The notes under the pieces are model-generated. The model searched no databases, was not told where the DNA came from, and saw only the letters and a program-made list of their open reading frames with translations. A program made the position numbers and the translations under genes. DNA of 64,000 nt from Chelatococcus reniformis (lineage in GTDB: Bacteria > Pseudomonadota > Alphaproteobacteria > Rhizobiales > Beijerinckiaceae), in NCBI RefSeq assembly GCF_014640075.1, contig NZ_BMGG01000004.1, forward strand, positions 124,001 to 188,000. Direction: 5' to 3'. Below, in pieces: positions 1-9,839 of this stretch (position 1 is the first letter of the stretch; the number at the start of each line of letters is the position of its first letter).

Positions 1-119
1 GATTGCCGCAAACGTCTCCATACGATTTCGGATGACAGGCGTCGCGGCAGGCGGCATGAACCTCGCTCGTTCGTTCATGCAGGTCGAGAGCCGGTAACGC
101 ACTGAGGATGGAGACATCT

Positions 120-1082
120 ATGGCGACGGATGCGGAGCAGTTGGCCGAACGCCGCTCGCTGAGGCGGCGACTGAGCGGCTGGCGGATCGTAGCCTTGCTC
201 GCGGTGCTCGCGGCGATCGTGGTCGGAAGCTTCTGGGCCGCCGGTGACGATATCCCCGGCACCGCCCATGTCGCGCGCGTGCACGTCTCGGGCCTGATCA
301 CCGGCGATCGCAAGACCATCGAGTTGCTGAAGCGCGTGGGCGAGAGCGCCGCCGCCAAGGCGGTGCTCGTGGTGGTCGACAGCCCCGGCGGCACCACCAC
401 CGGGTCGGAGGCGATCTACGATGCGCTGCGGCGGCTGTCGGCGCAGAAGCCCACCGTCGCGGCGATCGACTCCATCGGCGCGTCCGGCGCCTACATTGCC
501 GCCATGGGCACGGACCGCATCTTTGCGCGCCACACGGCGCTCGTCGGCTCCATCGGCGTCCTCGTCCAGTTCCCCAACTTCGCCAGGCTGCTCGACATCG
601 TCGGCGTCAAGATGGAAGAGGTGAAGTCGAGCCCGCTCAAGGCCGCGCCGAACGGCTTCGAGCCGACGTCGCCGGAGGCGCGTGCCGCCCTCGCCAGCGT
701 GGTCTCGGATTCCTACGATTGGTTCAAGGGCCTGGTGCGGCAGCGCCGGCATTACGATGACGCGCAACTGGCGGCCGTCGCGGACGGGCGCGTCTTCACC
801 GGCCATCAGGCTCTCGCTCTGAAGCTGATCGACCAGATGGGTGGCGAGCGCGATGCCGTCGCCTGGCTCGAGGCGAACCGGGGCGTCGCCAAGGACCTTC
901 CGGTCCGAGAGTGGCGAGCCCGATCCGGCAGCCGATTCGACGTGCTGACCTATGCGAGCCATATCGCCGCGGTGCTGGGCTTTGGTGATCTCGCCAATAC
1001 GCTCGCGCGCAGCGAACTCGCGATCGATGCCTCGCGGCTTGACGGGATGCTCGCGCTCTGGCACGGTCCCTCTGAAAAGTGA
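120..1082 (+). CDS. sppA: Signal peptide peptidase SppA-like serine protease (S49 family)
   Basis: A membrane-anchored serine protease of the short (about 300 aa, single-domain) SppA type, which cleaves remnant signal peptides in the cytoplasmic membrane. After a basic N-terminus there is one hydrophobic segment (about residues 26-46). The ClpP-like fold follows, with VDSPGG near residue 90 and DSIGASGAYIAA carrying the probable nucleophile Ser, then VGSIGV. A lysine further on would complete a Ser/Lys dyad. I chose the ATG at 120 because a GGAG lies six bases upstream; an in-frame ATG at 108 also exists. ihfB follows 28 bp downstream. Family assignment is strong; the actual substrate is inferred. 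Confidence 0.93.
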   Translation: MATDAEQLAERRSLRRRLSGWRIVALLAVLAAIVVGSFWAAGDDIPGTAHVARVHVSGLITGDRKTIELLKRVGESAAAKAVLVVVDSPGGTTTGSEAIYDALRRLSAQKPTVAAIDSIGASGAYIAAMGTDRIFARHTALVGSIGVLVQFPNFARLLDIVGVKMEEVKSSPLKAAPNGFEPTSPEARAALASVVSDSYDWFKGLVRQRRHYDDAQLAAVADGRVFTGHQALALKLIDQMGGERDAVAWLEANRGVAKDLPVREWRARSGSRFDVLTYASHIAAVLGFGDLANTLARSELAIDASRLDGMLALWHGPSEK

Positions 1083-1110
1083 CGATTGATCAAAGGGATA
1101 CGGATCGACG

Positions 1111-1422
1111 ATGATCAAATCGGAGCTCGTCCAGCGTATCGCTGAGCACAACCCGCATCTCTACCAGCGCGACGTCGAGAACATCGTCAACGCCATCCTA
1201 GACGAGATCACACGGGCTCTCGCCCGCGGTGACCGGGTCGAGCTGCGCGGATTCGGTGCCTTTTCGGTCAAGACACGCGATGCCCGCACCGGGCGGAACC
1301 CCCGCACCGGCGAAACTGTAGACGTGTCGCGCAAGGCGGTGCCGGTCTTCAAGACCGGCAAAGAGATGCGCCAACGCCTCAATGCCGCCCCCATCAAGGG
1401 GCGTGTCGCGGCCGAAGCCTGA
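1111..1422 (+). CDS. ihfB: Integration host factor beta subunit
   Basis: A DNA-bending nucleoid protein that pairs with IHF-alpha and acts in recombination, replication and transcription. The 103-aa product shows the HU/IHF fold: N-terminal helices beginning [12 protein letters not shown], the beta-arm signature around GRNPRTGE (residues 66-73) and the closing [12 protein letters not shown]. The beta-type start MIKSEL distinguishes it from HU and IHF-alpha. It lies between sppA and a LapA-type membrane protein. Its last 40 bases are overlapped only by an upstream extension of the next reading frame, not by that gene's likely coding start. Confidence 0.96.
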   Translation: MIKSELVQRIAEHNPHLYQRDVENIVNAILDEITRALARGDRVELRGFGAFSVKTRDARTGRNPRTGETVDVSRKAVPVFKTGKEMRQRLNAAPIKGRVAAEA

Positions 1423-1441
1423 CGCCCGCGGAGACGACGCC

Positions 1442-1771
1442 TTGAAGACGCTGCTTCGACTGCTGGTGCTGCTGCCGCTGGCGATCGTCATCGTGTTGCT
1501 GGCTATCGCCAATCGCACACCGGTGCTGGTCTCGCTGGATCCGTTCACGCCGGACGCGCCGGCCCTCGGGATCCAGCTGCCGCTGTTCGTGGTCATGTTC
1601 GCGGCGCTGCTGCTCGGCGTCCTGGTCGGCGGCCTCGCCTCGTGGCTGGTGCAGGGGCGGCATCGGCGCGCAGCCCGCCTCAACCGGCGCGAAGCCGAGC
1701 GGCTGAAGGGCGAGACCGAGCGGCTGAAGTCGGCGCTGGCGGCCCGCGCGCCAGCGCTCGGGCGGCCGTAA
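1442..1771 (+). CDS. LapA-domain (DUF1049) inner-membrane protein
   Basis: A small membrane protein of about 109 aa related to LapA/YciS, which in enterobacteria works with LapB in regulating lipopolysaccharide synthesis; that role here is inference. Two hydrophobic segments (about residues 3-23 and 40-63) flank a short periplasmic stretch with ANRTPVLVSLDPF. A basic, glutamate-rich helical tail follows. The TTG start at 1442 is chosen because it has a GGAG about eight bases upstream and begins directly with the basic and hydrophobic signal. Longer in-frame starts would run into ihfB. Confidence 0.8.
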   Translation: MKTLLRLLVLLPLAIVIVLLAIANRTPVLVSLDPFTPDAPALGIQLPLFVVMFAALLLGVLVGGLASWLVQGRHRRAARLNRREAERLKGETERLKSALAARAPALGRP

Positions 1772-1867
1772 GGCGAGCTGCCGCGACGGTGCGAGCCCCG
1801 GCGCTTGCAACTCGCGCGGGAGCAGGCCTTCCTGTTAACCGGCCCTTAGGGTTTCCAAGCTATTACT

Positions 1868-1969
1868 GGCGTCATCCAGTTTCGCTGGATGTCGAGTGGT
1901 TCTGTCCACTCTGTTGACGCCTCCCTGTTGTTAGCACTTCGAAGCCGCCCACGGGGCGGCTTCTTTTTT
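1868..1969 (+). ncRNA. Candidate trans-acting small RNA, possibly AbcR/alpha-r15-like
   Basis: About 100 nt that fold on paper into a compact small RNA. An outer stem (1868-1874 with 1915-1921) encloses two perfect hairpins (1873-1879/1885-1891 and 1894-1899/1906-1911). Next comes an unpaired CCTCCC-containing linker (1920-1936), then a 10-bp GC-rich terminator stem followed by six T residues. A CTATTA box at 1860-1865 could be a -10 element. No reading frame here looks coding. The size, the three-stem layout and the anti-Shine-Dalgarno-like linker recall the AbcR (alpha-r15) family of Rhizobiales, but I cannot confirm family membership without a covariance search. Confidence 0.6.
1941..1969 (+). 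terminator. Rho-independent terminator of the small RNA
   Basis: A perfect 10-bp stem (1941-1950 with 1954-1963) closes a 3-nt ACG loop and is followed by TTTTTT at 1964-1969. This is the clearest intrinsic terminator in the window and defines the 3' end and strand of the small RNA. Confidence 0.88.
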
Positions 1970-2277
1970 GGGCCGCTCCCGCGGCGCGCGTGCCTTGGCG
2001 CCGCGGCCATGCCCGCTCGCGCAGCGCCCGATCAAGGATCACCTGATCTCACCGATGCGGCGTCCACTTCGCTCGAAAACGCTCTAGGAGCATTTCCGTG
2101 CATGGGATGAGTTCATCCAATTGCGAAATGCGCTGGTCCACCGGGACTGGAGGCGCTGGATCCGAGCGTCGAAGAACCGGGGCGGCACCGTTAGGCTTAA
2201 CGAAGGGTAAAGCTTTCGCTCGCTCGGCGCTTCGCTACAGTCGCGGCGATCCGAAGATGCTGTGGAGCTTGGGGGCC
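1970..2277. other. Intergenic spacer with fragmentary copies of the 105-bp repeat
   Basis: This stretch before rcdA holds the right-hand end of the dispersed MITE-like repeat (about 2058-2086, ending GCTCTAG). It is followed at once by the first dozen bases of a left-hand end (2088-2099). The rest shows no convincing gene. It looks like two elements fused, with their middles deleted. Confidence 0.6.
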
Positions 2278-2820
2278 ATGAGCGAAAGCGCACGACGTTT
2301 GCCGAGCGAGGATTCTGCTGACCCGATCTCGTTCGCCGCCCGCTTCGCCAGCAGCAACGCCTTCAATCTTCTGTTCGCGGAGGCGACCCAGCTGGTCGAA
2401 AAGACGGCGGCCTATCTGGACGGCCCCGGCCGGGTCGATTCGGCCGGCCTGCGGGGCATTGCCGCGCTCACCTTCGCCCAGGAAAGCACGCGGCTGTCGA
2501 CGCGCCTCATGCGCCTCATGTCGTGGCTGCTCATCCGCCGCGCGGTTGCCGACGGCGATATGACAGAGGTCGAGGCGGAGCAGCAGCGTCGCAAGAGCGA
2601 GAGCTACGCCGAGCCGCCGCCCCCGGACGAGACCCTGGCGCTGCTGCCCGACTACCTGACCGATCTGATTGCTGTTGCCGCCCGCCTGGAGATCCGCATG
2701 CTCCACATCGACGCGAGCGAAATGCCGGATGCGCCGCGGCCGTCCCCGGTGCGGCGAGACCTTACGCTGCTCAAGGCGGCGTTCGGCAGCCGGCCGGCAT
2801 CGCTGCGGGACAAGCCCTGA
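2278..2820 (+). CDS. rcdA: RcdA / DUF1465 family regulator of CtrA proteolysis
   Basis: A 180-aa protein of the DUF1465/RcdA family. In Caulobacter RcdA is an adaptor that, with CpdR and PopA, delivers the cell-cycle regulator CtrA to the ClpXP protease. Recognisable segments are the FAARFASSNAFNLLFAEA helix, a KTAAYLDGPGR loop and an alpha-helical core SMR-like segment near LSTRLMRLMSWLL. I chose the ATG at 2278 because a G-rich ribosome-binding site precedes it; ATG 2257 is an alternative. Placement beside rpmE and an ABC exporter is as in other Hyphomicrobiales. Whether it carries out the Caulobacter function here is inferred. Confidence 0.82.
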   Translation: MSESARRLPSEDSADPISFAARFASSNAFNLLFAEATQLVEKTAAYLDGPGRVDSAGLRGIAALTFAQESTRLSTRLMRLMSWLLIRRAVADGDMTEVEAEQQRRKSESYAEPPPPDETLALLPDYLTDLIAVAARLEIRMLHIDASEMPDAPRPSPVRRDLTLLKAAFGSRPASLRDKP

Positions 2821-2847
2821 ACGGCACGCCCCCGGGCCCTTGAATCG

Positions 2848-2893
2848 AGAGCGCTTGCCGATCGGGTGGATCCACCCAATCGGCAAGCGCTCT
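2848..2893. terminator. 46-bp near-perfect palindrome between convergent genes
   Basis: Positions 2848-2862 pair perfectly with 2879-2893, and the interior (2864-2877) is itself palindromic around a GGATCC core, giving a nearly uninterrupted 23-bp hairpin. It lies between the ends of rcdA (+) and rpmE (-), where a bidirectional terminator would be expected. No T tract is present, so it may equally be a repeat palindrome of the type seen at 3403-3446. Confidence 0.5.
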
Positions 2894-2932
2894 GGGCTGC
2901 CGGCGGCAGGGGGCGATGGCCGCCCCCGGCCG

Positions 2933-3163
2933 TTACTTCTTGGCGAAGCTCAGGCCGCCGAACTTATTGGCGAAGCGCGAGACCCGGCCGCCGCGGTCGA
3001 GAAGCGTCTGCGACCCGCCGGTCCAGGCCGGATGGGTCCTGGCGTCGATGTCGAGGGTCAGCGTGTCGCCCTCCTTGCCGTAGGTCGAGCGCGTCATATA
3101 CTCGGTGCCGTCGGTCATGACGACCTTGATCAGGTGGTAATCCGGGTGCGTGTCCGGCTTCAT
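2933..3163 (-). CDS. rpmE: 50S ribosomal protein bL31 (zinc-free type)
   Basis: A 76-aa protein of the large ribosomal subunit. It begins [10 protein letters not shown] and contains TRSTYGKEG and the typical HPAWTGG and RGGRVSRF motifs. The Cys residues that bind zinc in the C+ form are absent, as is usual in alphaproteobacterial L31. It is encoded opposite to rcdA and the ABC exporter, with a large palindrome beyond its 3' end. Confidence 0.96.
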   Translation of the reverse strand: MKPDTHPDYHLIKVVMTDGTEYMTRSTYGKEGDTLTLDIDARTHPAWTGGSQTLLDRGGRVSRFANKFGGLSFAKK

Positions 3164-3490
3164 GGCAGCATCCTCGCGCTCAGCCCAAACGAGGCCGGCG
3201 CATCACAATTGGCAATGTCCGAAGTCGCGACCCTATAGCGCAGCGGTCCGGACATGACAAGGCCAAGGGGAGAGCGCATTTCGCCGGCGCGCCGGGAGCG
3301 CGAGAGCATGTCACAGTCAGACGCGGCCGTCCGATCGGATAGAGATGCTCCAAGTCAAAAGAGCTGCAGCGCGCTTCTGCAATTAGGCAGGCCCGCGCGA
3401 TCGAGCATGTCCCGATCAGATGGAACGATGTGATCGGGACATGCTCCAAGCTAGTGGAAGTTAGAGTGCTTCGGGGCCGATTGGATTGAG
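3164..3490. repeat. Intergenic region with a 16-bp perfect inverted repeat
   Basis: The stretch between rpmE and the ABC exporter contains a perfect 16-bp stem, 3403-3418 with 3431-3446, closed by a 12-nt loop. The arms read GAGCATGTCCCGATCA and its complement. A partial relative lies near 3328-3356. Similar words occur at 8446-8475 and 24066-24095, which suggests a dispersed palindromic repeat family. The two divergent genes must share promoters here, but I could not assign boxes. Confidence 0.6.
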
Positions 3491-5329
<1,839 letters not shown>

Positions 5330-5425
5330 TCCCAAGCGCCGCCGTGCTTGGCTCATGGGAACGCGTGACAAGCCGCGCGGCGTTGAGCGAGGCCCCCGCG
5401 GAGCCTGGCGAAGGCTGCGGGACCC

Positions 5426-6457
5426 TCACCGTTCCGTGAGCTTGAGCTCGATGCGGCGGTTGCGAGCCAAGGCCTCGTCCGTGCTGGCGAGATCGACCGG
5501 CTGGTATTCGCCGAAGCCGGCGGCCAGCAGCCGCTGCGGCGGCACGCCTCTGGATGCCAGATACTGCACCACCGAGATGGCGCGGGCCGCCGAGAGCGCC
5601 CAGTTCGACTTGAACTCGCCGGTGCCCGAGAGCGGACGCTTGTCCGTGTGGCCGTCCACCCTGAGCACCCAGGGGATGTCCGGCGGGATTTCCTTGGCAA
5701 TGTCGAGGATCGCGTCGGCGACCTTGTCGAGTTCCGCATTGCCCTGCGGTCGCAGCGTCGCGGCACCGGTGTCGAACAGCACCTCCGACTGGAGGACGAA
5801 ACGGTCCCCGACAACGCGGATGTCCGCCCTGTTGCCCAGGATCTGCCGCAGCCGGCCGAAGAAGTCCGAGCGGTAGCGGGCGAGTTCCTGCACCTTCTGC
5901 GCCAGCGCCACGTTGAGGCGGCTGCCGAGATCGGCGATGCGGGCCTGGCTCTCCTTGTCGCGGGCCTCGGAGGCGGCCAGCGCCTCCTCCAGGGCGGCGA
6001 GCTGGCGGCGCAGCCCCGCCATCTGCTGGTTGAGGATCTCCACCTGCGCCAGGGCCTGGTCGGAGATCTGTCTCTGCTTGTCCAGATCGGCGGTGAGCTG
6101 GCCGGTCCGCGCCGTGGCCGCCGCGTCCTGGGCGGCGCCCGACGCCATCAGGCCCTGAAGACGATCGCGATCACCCTCGGCCGCCTTCAGCGAGGATTGC
6201 AGCATCGCCAGGCTGTCCTCCAGGTTCTTCTTGCCTGATCGCTCCAGGGCGAGGAGGTCGTTGAGCTCGGCGATCTGCCGGTTCAGGCGCTGCAGCGCCG
6301 TGTCCTTGCCGCTGATCTCCTGGCTCAGGAAGAACTGCACCATCACGAAGACGGACAGCATGAACACGACGGCGAGCACCAGGGTCGACAGAGCATCGAC
6401 GAAGCCCGGCCAATAATTGAGCCCGCGGTCGGCGTGGCGATGGCGCGCCAGCGCCAT
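5426..6457 (-). CDS. OmpA/MotB-like peptidoglycan-binding membrane protein
   Basis: A 343-aa protein with one N-terminal membrane helix (about residues 15-42, beginning FVDALSTLVLAVVFML). A long coiled coil (about 45-190) links it to a C-terminal OmpA/MotB domain with RVDGHTDKRPL and a closing RRIELKL motif. The layout matches MotB, TolR/Pal-type stator partners that grip peptidoglycan. The membrane helix carries an Asp near its start, where MotB has its proton-binding Asp. It is translationally coupled to the upstream MotA/ExbB-like gene (TGATG, one-base overlap). No flagellar gene is nearby, so a non-flagellar stator role is likely but unproven. Confidence 0.85.
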   Translation of the reverse strand: MALARHRHADRGLNYWPGFVDALSTLVLAVVFMLSVFVMVQFFLSQEISGKDTALQRLNRQIAELNDLLALERSGKKNLEDSLAMLQSSLKAAEGDRDRLQGLMASGAAQDAAATARTGQLTADLDKQRQISDQALAQVEILNQQMAGLRRQLAALEEALAASEARDKESQARIADLGSRLNVALAQKVQELARYRSDFFGRLRQILGNRADIRVVGDRFVLQSEVLFDTGAATLRPQGNAELDKVADAILDIAKEIPPDIPWVLRVDGHTDKRPLSGTGEFKSNWALSAARAISVVQYLASRGVPPQRLLAAGFGEYQPVDLASTDEALARNRRIELKLTER

Positions 6458-7482
6458 CAGCCCAGCTCCTCGGCGCGGCGGCGCGGCTTGGCCTTCAGCG
6501 GCTCGTCCGGCTCACCTCCCGCCAGCCGCTCCAGCGCGGCCTGGATCGCGCGCTGCTGGTCGGCCTGCGCTTCCACCCAATCGCGGATCAACTGCTGTTC
6601 CTGGCGCATGTGCTGGACGAGATCACGAATGCCGTCGGCGAGGCTGGCCACCGCCTGGGCCTGGCCGCGATGGCCGTCGCCGGCCGACATTCCCGCAAAA
6701 TTCTGGTTGAGTCGCTCGATCGCCGCCGTCAGCGCCGGCGAGGCGTCGTCGCCGGCGCTGATCACCGGCACCTCGTCGTTGACGCGGGCGGCTAGTCCGT
6801 CCTCGAGGCCCGTATAGAAGCGCGTCTGCGCCTGCCCCAGCTGCAGGTCGAGGAAGCCCAGGATCAGCGATCCGGCCAGGCCGAACAGCGACGACGAAAA
6901 CGAGATGCCCATGCCGGCGAGCGGGGCTGCCAGGCCACTCTTGAGTTCGTCGAAGAGCGCGGCGGCCTCTCCCCCGGTGCGCATGGAGCGGATCACGGTG
7001 CCGACGGAGCTCACCGTTTCCAGCAGGCCCCAGAAGGTACCGAGCAGACCGAGGAACACAAGAAGGCCGGCGAGGTAACGCACGATCTCGCGGTTTTCGT
7101 CGAGCCTCAGCGCAATGGCATCGAGGACGGACCGCATGACCGGCGTGCTGACGGCGCGCCCGGCACCGAGCCGCGCGGCCATCGGGGCGAGGAGCGGCGG
7201 GGGCGGAGCCTCCGGCAGGCGCCCGCGCAGCAGGTCGGCGGACGTCGTCGCATTGACCCAGCTCACCGCGCCGAACAGGCGCGCCACCTGGCTGATGGCG
7301 ATGACGATGCCGATCAGCAGCACCAGGCCGATGAGCCCGTTGAGCCCCGGATTGTTGAGGAATGCGGTCCAGATCGGCTGGTACAGGATGAAGGCGAGAA
7401 AGCCGACGAGGATCAGGAACACCGCCATGCGCACCAGGTGGATGCGCGGGGAGGTGAGATGCAGCGGATCGGCCTCAGCCAT
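6457..7482 (-). CDS. MotA/TolQ/ExbB-like proton-channel protein
   Basis: A 341-aa inner-membrane protein with two N-terminal hydrophobic segments (about residues 16-38 and 48-70). A MotA/ExbB-like core follows, with helices around LAGLLVFLGLLGTFWGLLETV and MGISFSSSLFGLAGSLILGF, then a polar, partly helical tail of about 110 aa. It forms an operon with the OmpA/MotB-like gene, and together they resemble an ion-driven stator complex. I chose ATG 7482 because a GAGG precedes it and hydrophobic sequence starts shortly after; a longer in-frame start at 7581 would add an unlikely Arg/Pro-rich leader. Confidence 0.83.
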   Translation of the reverse strand: MAEADPLHLTSPRIHLVRMAVFLILVGFLAFILYQPIWTAFLNNPGLNGLIGLVLLIGIVIAISQVARLFGAVSWVNATTSADLLRGRLPEAPPPPLLAPMAARLGAGRAVSTPVMRSVLDAIALRLDENREIVRYLAGLLVFLGLLGTFWGLLETVSSVGTVIRSMRTGGEAAALFDELKSGLAAPLAGMGISFSSSLFGLAGSLILGFLDLQLGQAQTRFYTGLEDGLAARVNDEVPVISAGDDASPALTAAIERLNQNFAGMSAGDGHRGQAQAVASLADGIRDLVQHMRQEQQLIRDWVEAQADQQRAIQAALERLAGGEPDEPLKAKPRRRAEELG

Positions 7483-7585
7483 CGGCGGCCTCGCGTCGGT
7501 TGGCGCGCGCTGTGCCGGTCGGCGCGCGGTTGAACCCCAAAGATCTTCGCCACTCTCCGGGCGGGCCGCCGCCCGGGTCAAGCCC

Positions 7586-7615
7586 AGGTGTCCGCTAACT
7601 CGTGTCCGCTAACTC
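7586..7615. repeat. Short tandem duplication
   Basis: A 14-bp unit, GTGTCCGCTAACTC, occurs twice back to back with a partial third start, between the proton-channel gene and the inositol monophosphatase gene. It is probably slippage; no function is evident. Confidence 0.7.
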
Positions 7616-7638
7616 GTGCCGGCCTCGTGCGCCGCCTG

Positions 7639-8430
7639 TCAGGCGGCCGATCTGATCAGCCGCAGCAATTCCCGATGCATGTGCTCGTTGCCGCAGGCGA
7701 CGCTGCCGTGTCCGGCCGGATCATCGCCGCCGTCCGCTTCGCTCGCCATCCCGCCGGCCTCCCGCAGGATGCAAAGCCCCGCCATCAGGTCCCAGGACTT
7801 GAGATTGCGCTCCCAATACGCGTCGGCGCGGCCGGCCGCGACATAGCAGAGGTCGAGTGCCGCCGCCCCCTGGCGACGTATGCCGGCAAAATTGACCATC
7901 ATGACCGACAGCTCGCGCAGGAAGCGCTCGTGATCGGGACGACCGATGTGGGGAATGCCGCACAATACGATGGCCTGGTCGAGCGTGTTGCGGGCGGCGA
8001 CCCGAAGCCGCCTGTTGTTGACGAAAGCGCCCTTGCCCCGTTCGGCGATGAACCACTCGTCCTTGATCGGGTCGTAGACCACGCCCGCCACCGGGATGCC
8101 TTCGCGCTCCAGGCCGACGGAGATGCAGAAGTGCGGCAGCCCGTGCAGGAAGTTGGTGGTGCCGTCGAGCGGGTCGATATGCCAGCGGTGCGAGGTATCG
8201 GTGCCGTCGACGATGCCGCCTTCCTCCAGCACGAAGCCATAGCCGGGCCGCGCCTTCTCGAGGGCGCCGCGCAGGATGTTCTCGGTCTTGCGGTCGGCGG
8301 CCGAGACGAAGTCGCCGGGGCCCTTGCGCGAGACCTGAAGCTGCTCAACCTCGCCGAAGTCGCGCTTCAGCGAGCGTGCCGCCTTGGCAACGGCATCGGT
8401 CATCACGGTCATCAGCGGCGAACGGATCAT
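7639..8430 (-). CDS. suhB: Inositol monophosphatase family protein (SuhB-like)
   Basis: A 263-aa metal-dependent phosphatase of the IMPase/SuhB family. The metal-site signature WHIDPLDGTTNF lies near residues 82-93, an EE pair precedes it, and the C-terminal SWDLMAGLCILREAGG motif supplies the last metal ligand. Known members hydrolyse inositol-1-phosphate, and in E. coli SuhB also acts in rRNA transcription. Other family members act on histidinol phosphate or 3'-phosphoadenosine 5'-phosphate, so the substrate is not certain. In-frame ATGs at codons 7 and 10 offer shorter starts. Confidence 0.9.
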   Translation of the reverse strand: MIRSPLMTVMTDAVAKAARSLKRDFGEVEQLQVSRKGPGDFVSAADRKTENILRGALEKARPGYGFVLEEGGIVDGTDTSHRWHIDPLDGTTNFLHGLPHFCISVGLEREGIPVAGVVYDPIKDEWFIAERGKGAFVNNRRLRVAARNTLDQAIVLCGIPHIGRPDHERFLRELSVMMVNFAGIRRQGAAALDLCYVAAGRADAYWERNLKSWDLMAGLCILREAGGMASEADGGDDPAGHGSVACGNEHMHRELLRLIRSAA

Positions 8431-8660
8431 CGGGCAACCTTTGCGCGCTCGAGCATGTCCATCGGATCGGAAGCGCTCATCTTGGCGGATAGTCGTTCTT
8501 CAACGCTTTGATCCTGGAGCGTCTCTCCCCGATCCGGGGAGTCCACTCCAGCGTGCCGCGCGTCGCGCGGTTGCCGCCGACGAGGGGTGTCGCGCGCCGC
8601 TGCAGGCCGATGCGAAGCGGGGAGAGCCGCCGTTCATGTGCATCGCAGCGTGGGGCGCCG

Positions 8661-9839
8661 TCAAGGCGTCTCGCCGACCAGCTCCGCCCGGTGGCGGGCC
8701 GCCAGCGCGTCGGCCTGCTTGCGCTCCTCGGCGCTCAGCCCCTTCAGTGCCTCGTCGAGCCAGGGGTCCGTGAGGCCCTGTCCAGCCGCGAGCATGTGCC
8801 AGCCGCCGGCCTCCGCCAGGTCGCGCGGGACGCCGCGGCCGGTGACGAGAAGGCGCGCCAGACGATTCTGGGCGATGGCGTTGCCCTGGCCGGCGGCGCG
8901 CTGGAACAGCCTGGCGGCGGCCGCCTCGTCCTTCTCGGCGCCGACGCCGTTGAACAGCGCGATGGCGTATTCCACCTCGGCGGCGACGAAGCGGTTGGCG
9001 GCAGCCTTCGCCAGCAGGGCCGTCGCTTCGGCATCGTTGCGGGGAACCCCGGTCCCCTTCCGGTAGAGCGTCGCCAGCACATACTGGGCCTCGGCGACCT
9101 CCGCCTCGGCGGCGATGCGCAGCAGCAGCACCGCCTCCGGCGTCCCGGCATCGCCGGGTTGGGCAAGCTTGACCAGCGCCAGATTGTAGCAGGCGGCGGG
9201 CTGACGCGCGGCCGCAGCCTTCTCCAGCAGCGCCAGGCCGCCGGGCTCGTCCTTGGGCACCCCGCGGCCCTGCAACTTCATCATGGCCAGCGCAAAGGCG
9301 GCGTTGGCGCTGCCGGCAGCTTCGGCGCGCTCGTACCAGACGGCCGCCTTGGCGAGGTCCTCCGGCACCCCGAGGCCCTGACTATAGAGCTCGCCCAGCA
9401 GCGTCATGGCGGCGCTGTCGCCGGAGTCGCGCGTCAGCCGGCGCTGCGCTTCCTGCAAAGCCGTGGCGAAGTAGCCTCGTTGGTAGGCGCCATAGGCGGC
9501 GTCCAGCGTGTCCTCGCCGGCTGGCGGTTGCCCCGCCTCGGGCTTCACGTCGTAGGAATTGGGCAGGATCGGTCCGCGCACGGCCCCCCGGCGCTCCGCC
9601 TCCGAGGGCGCGCGGTCAGTTGGCCGTGGCAGCGTGAAGATCGGCGAGCCCGGCATGCCGGGCTGCAGGGTGGGCTTGCCGAAGACGCTGCCGTCCGGCG
9701 GCAGGGTCGGTACCGGGAGCGGCATCGGCGCCGAGGGTCCCGGCGCCTGGGCGGGCGCGGCCGATGGCGCGGCGCCGACGGCGAGCAGAAGCGGCAAGCC
9801 GATGGCGAGGACCGGTCGGCGGCGGCGAACCGTCGTCAT
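8661..9839 (-). CDS. Secreted Sel1/TPR-repeat protein
   Basis: A 392-aa exported protein. An Arg-rich n-region is followed by a hydrophobic signal segment ending APAQA (about residues 8-32), a Pro-rich linker, and about six Sel1-like repeats of 36 residues (for example AVWYERAEAAGSANAAFALAMM). Sel1 repeats are protein-binding scaffolds in envelope and signalling functions. The start at 9839 overlaps the stop of the upstream ThiE-like gene (ATGA), so translation is probably coupled. The partner protein is unknown. Confidence 0.82.
   Translation of the reverse strand: MTTVRRRRPVLAIGLPLLLAVGAAPSAAPAQAPGPSAPMPLPVPTLPPDGSVFGKPTLQPGMPGSPIFTLPRPTDRAPSEAERRGAVRGPILPNSYDVKPEAGQPPAGEDTLDAAYGAYQRGYFATALQEAQRRLTRDSGDSAAMTLLGELYSQGLGVPEDLAKAAVWYERAEAAGSANAAFALAMMKLQGRGVPKDEPGGLALLEKAAAARQPAACYNLALVKLAQPGDAGTPEAVLLLRIAAEAEVAEAQYVLATLYRKGTGVPRNDAEATALLAKAAANRFVAAEVEYAIALFNGVGAEKDEAAAARLFQRAAGQGNAIAQNRLARLLVTGRGVPRDLAEAGGWHMLAAGQGLTDPWLDEALKGLSAEERKQADALAARHRAELVGETP

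Noticed and set aside
75-1151. Long minus-strand open frame opposite sppA
   Set aside because: It is an antisense shadow of a high-GC gene: Arg/Asp/Gly-rich translation with no family resemblance, while sppA motifs on the plus strand are clear. The same applies to other long antisense frames such as 43290-46160.
5426-7482. Zorya-type anti-phage system (ZorA/ZorB-like proteins)
   Set aside because: The MotA-like and OmpA/MotB-like pair recalls ZorAB, but no ZorC/ZorD helicase or nuclease gene lies nearby and the neighbours are housekeeping genes.
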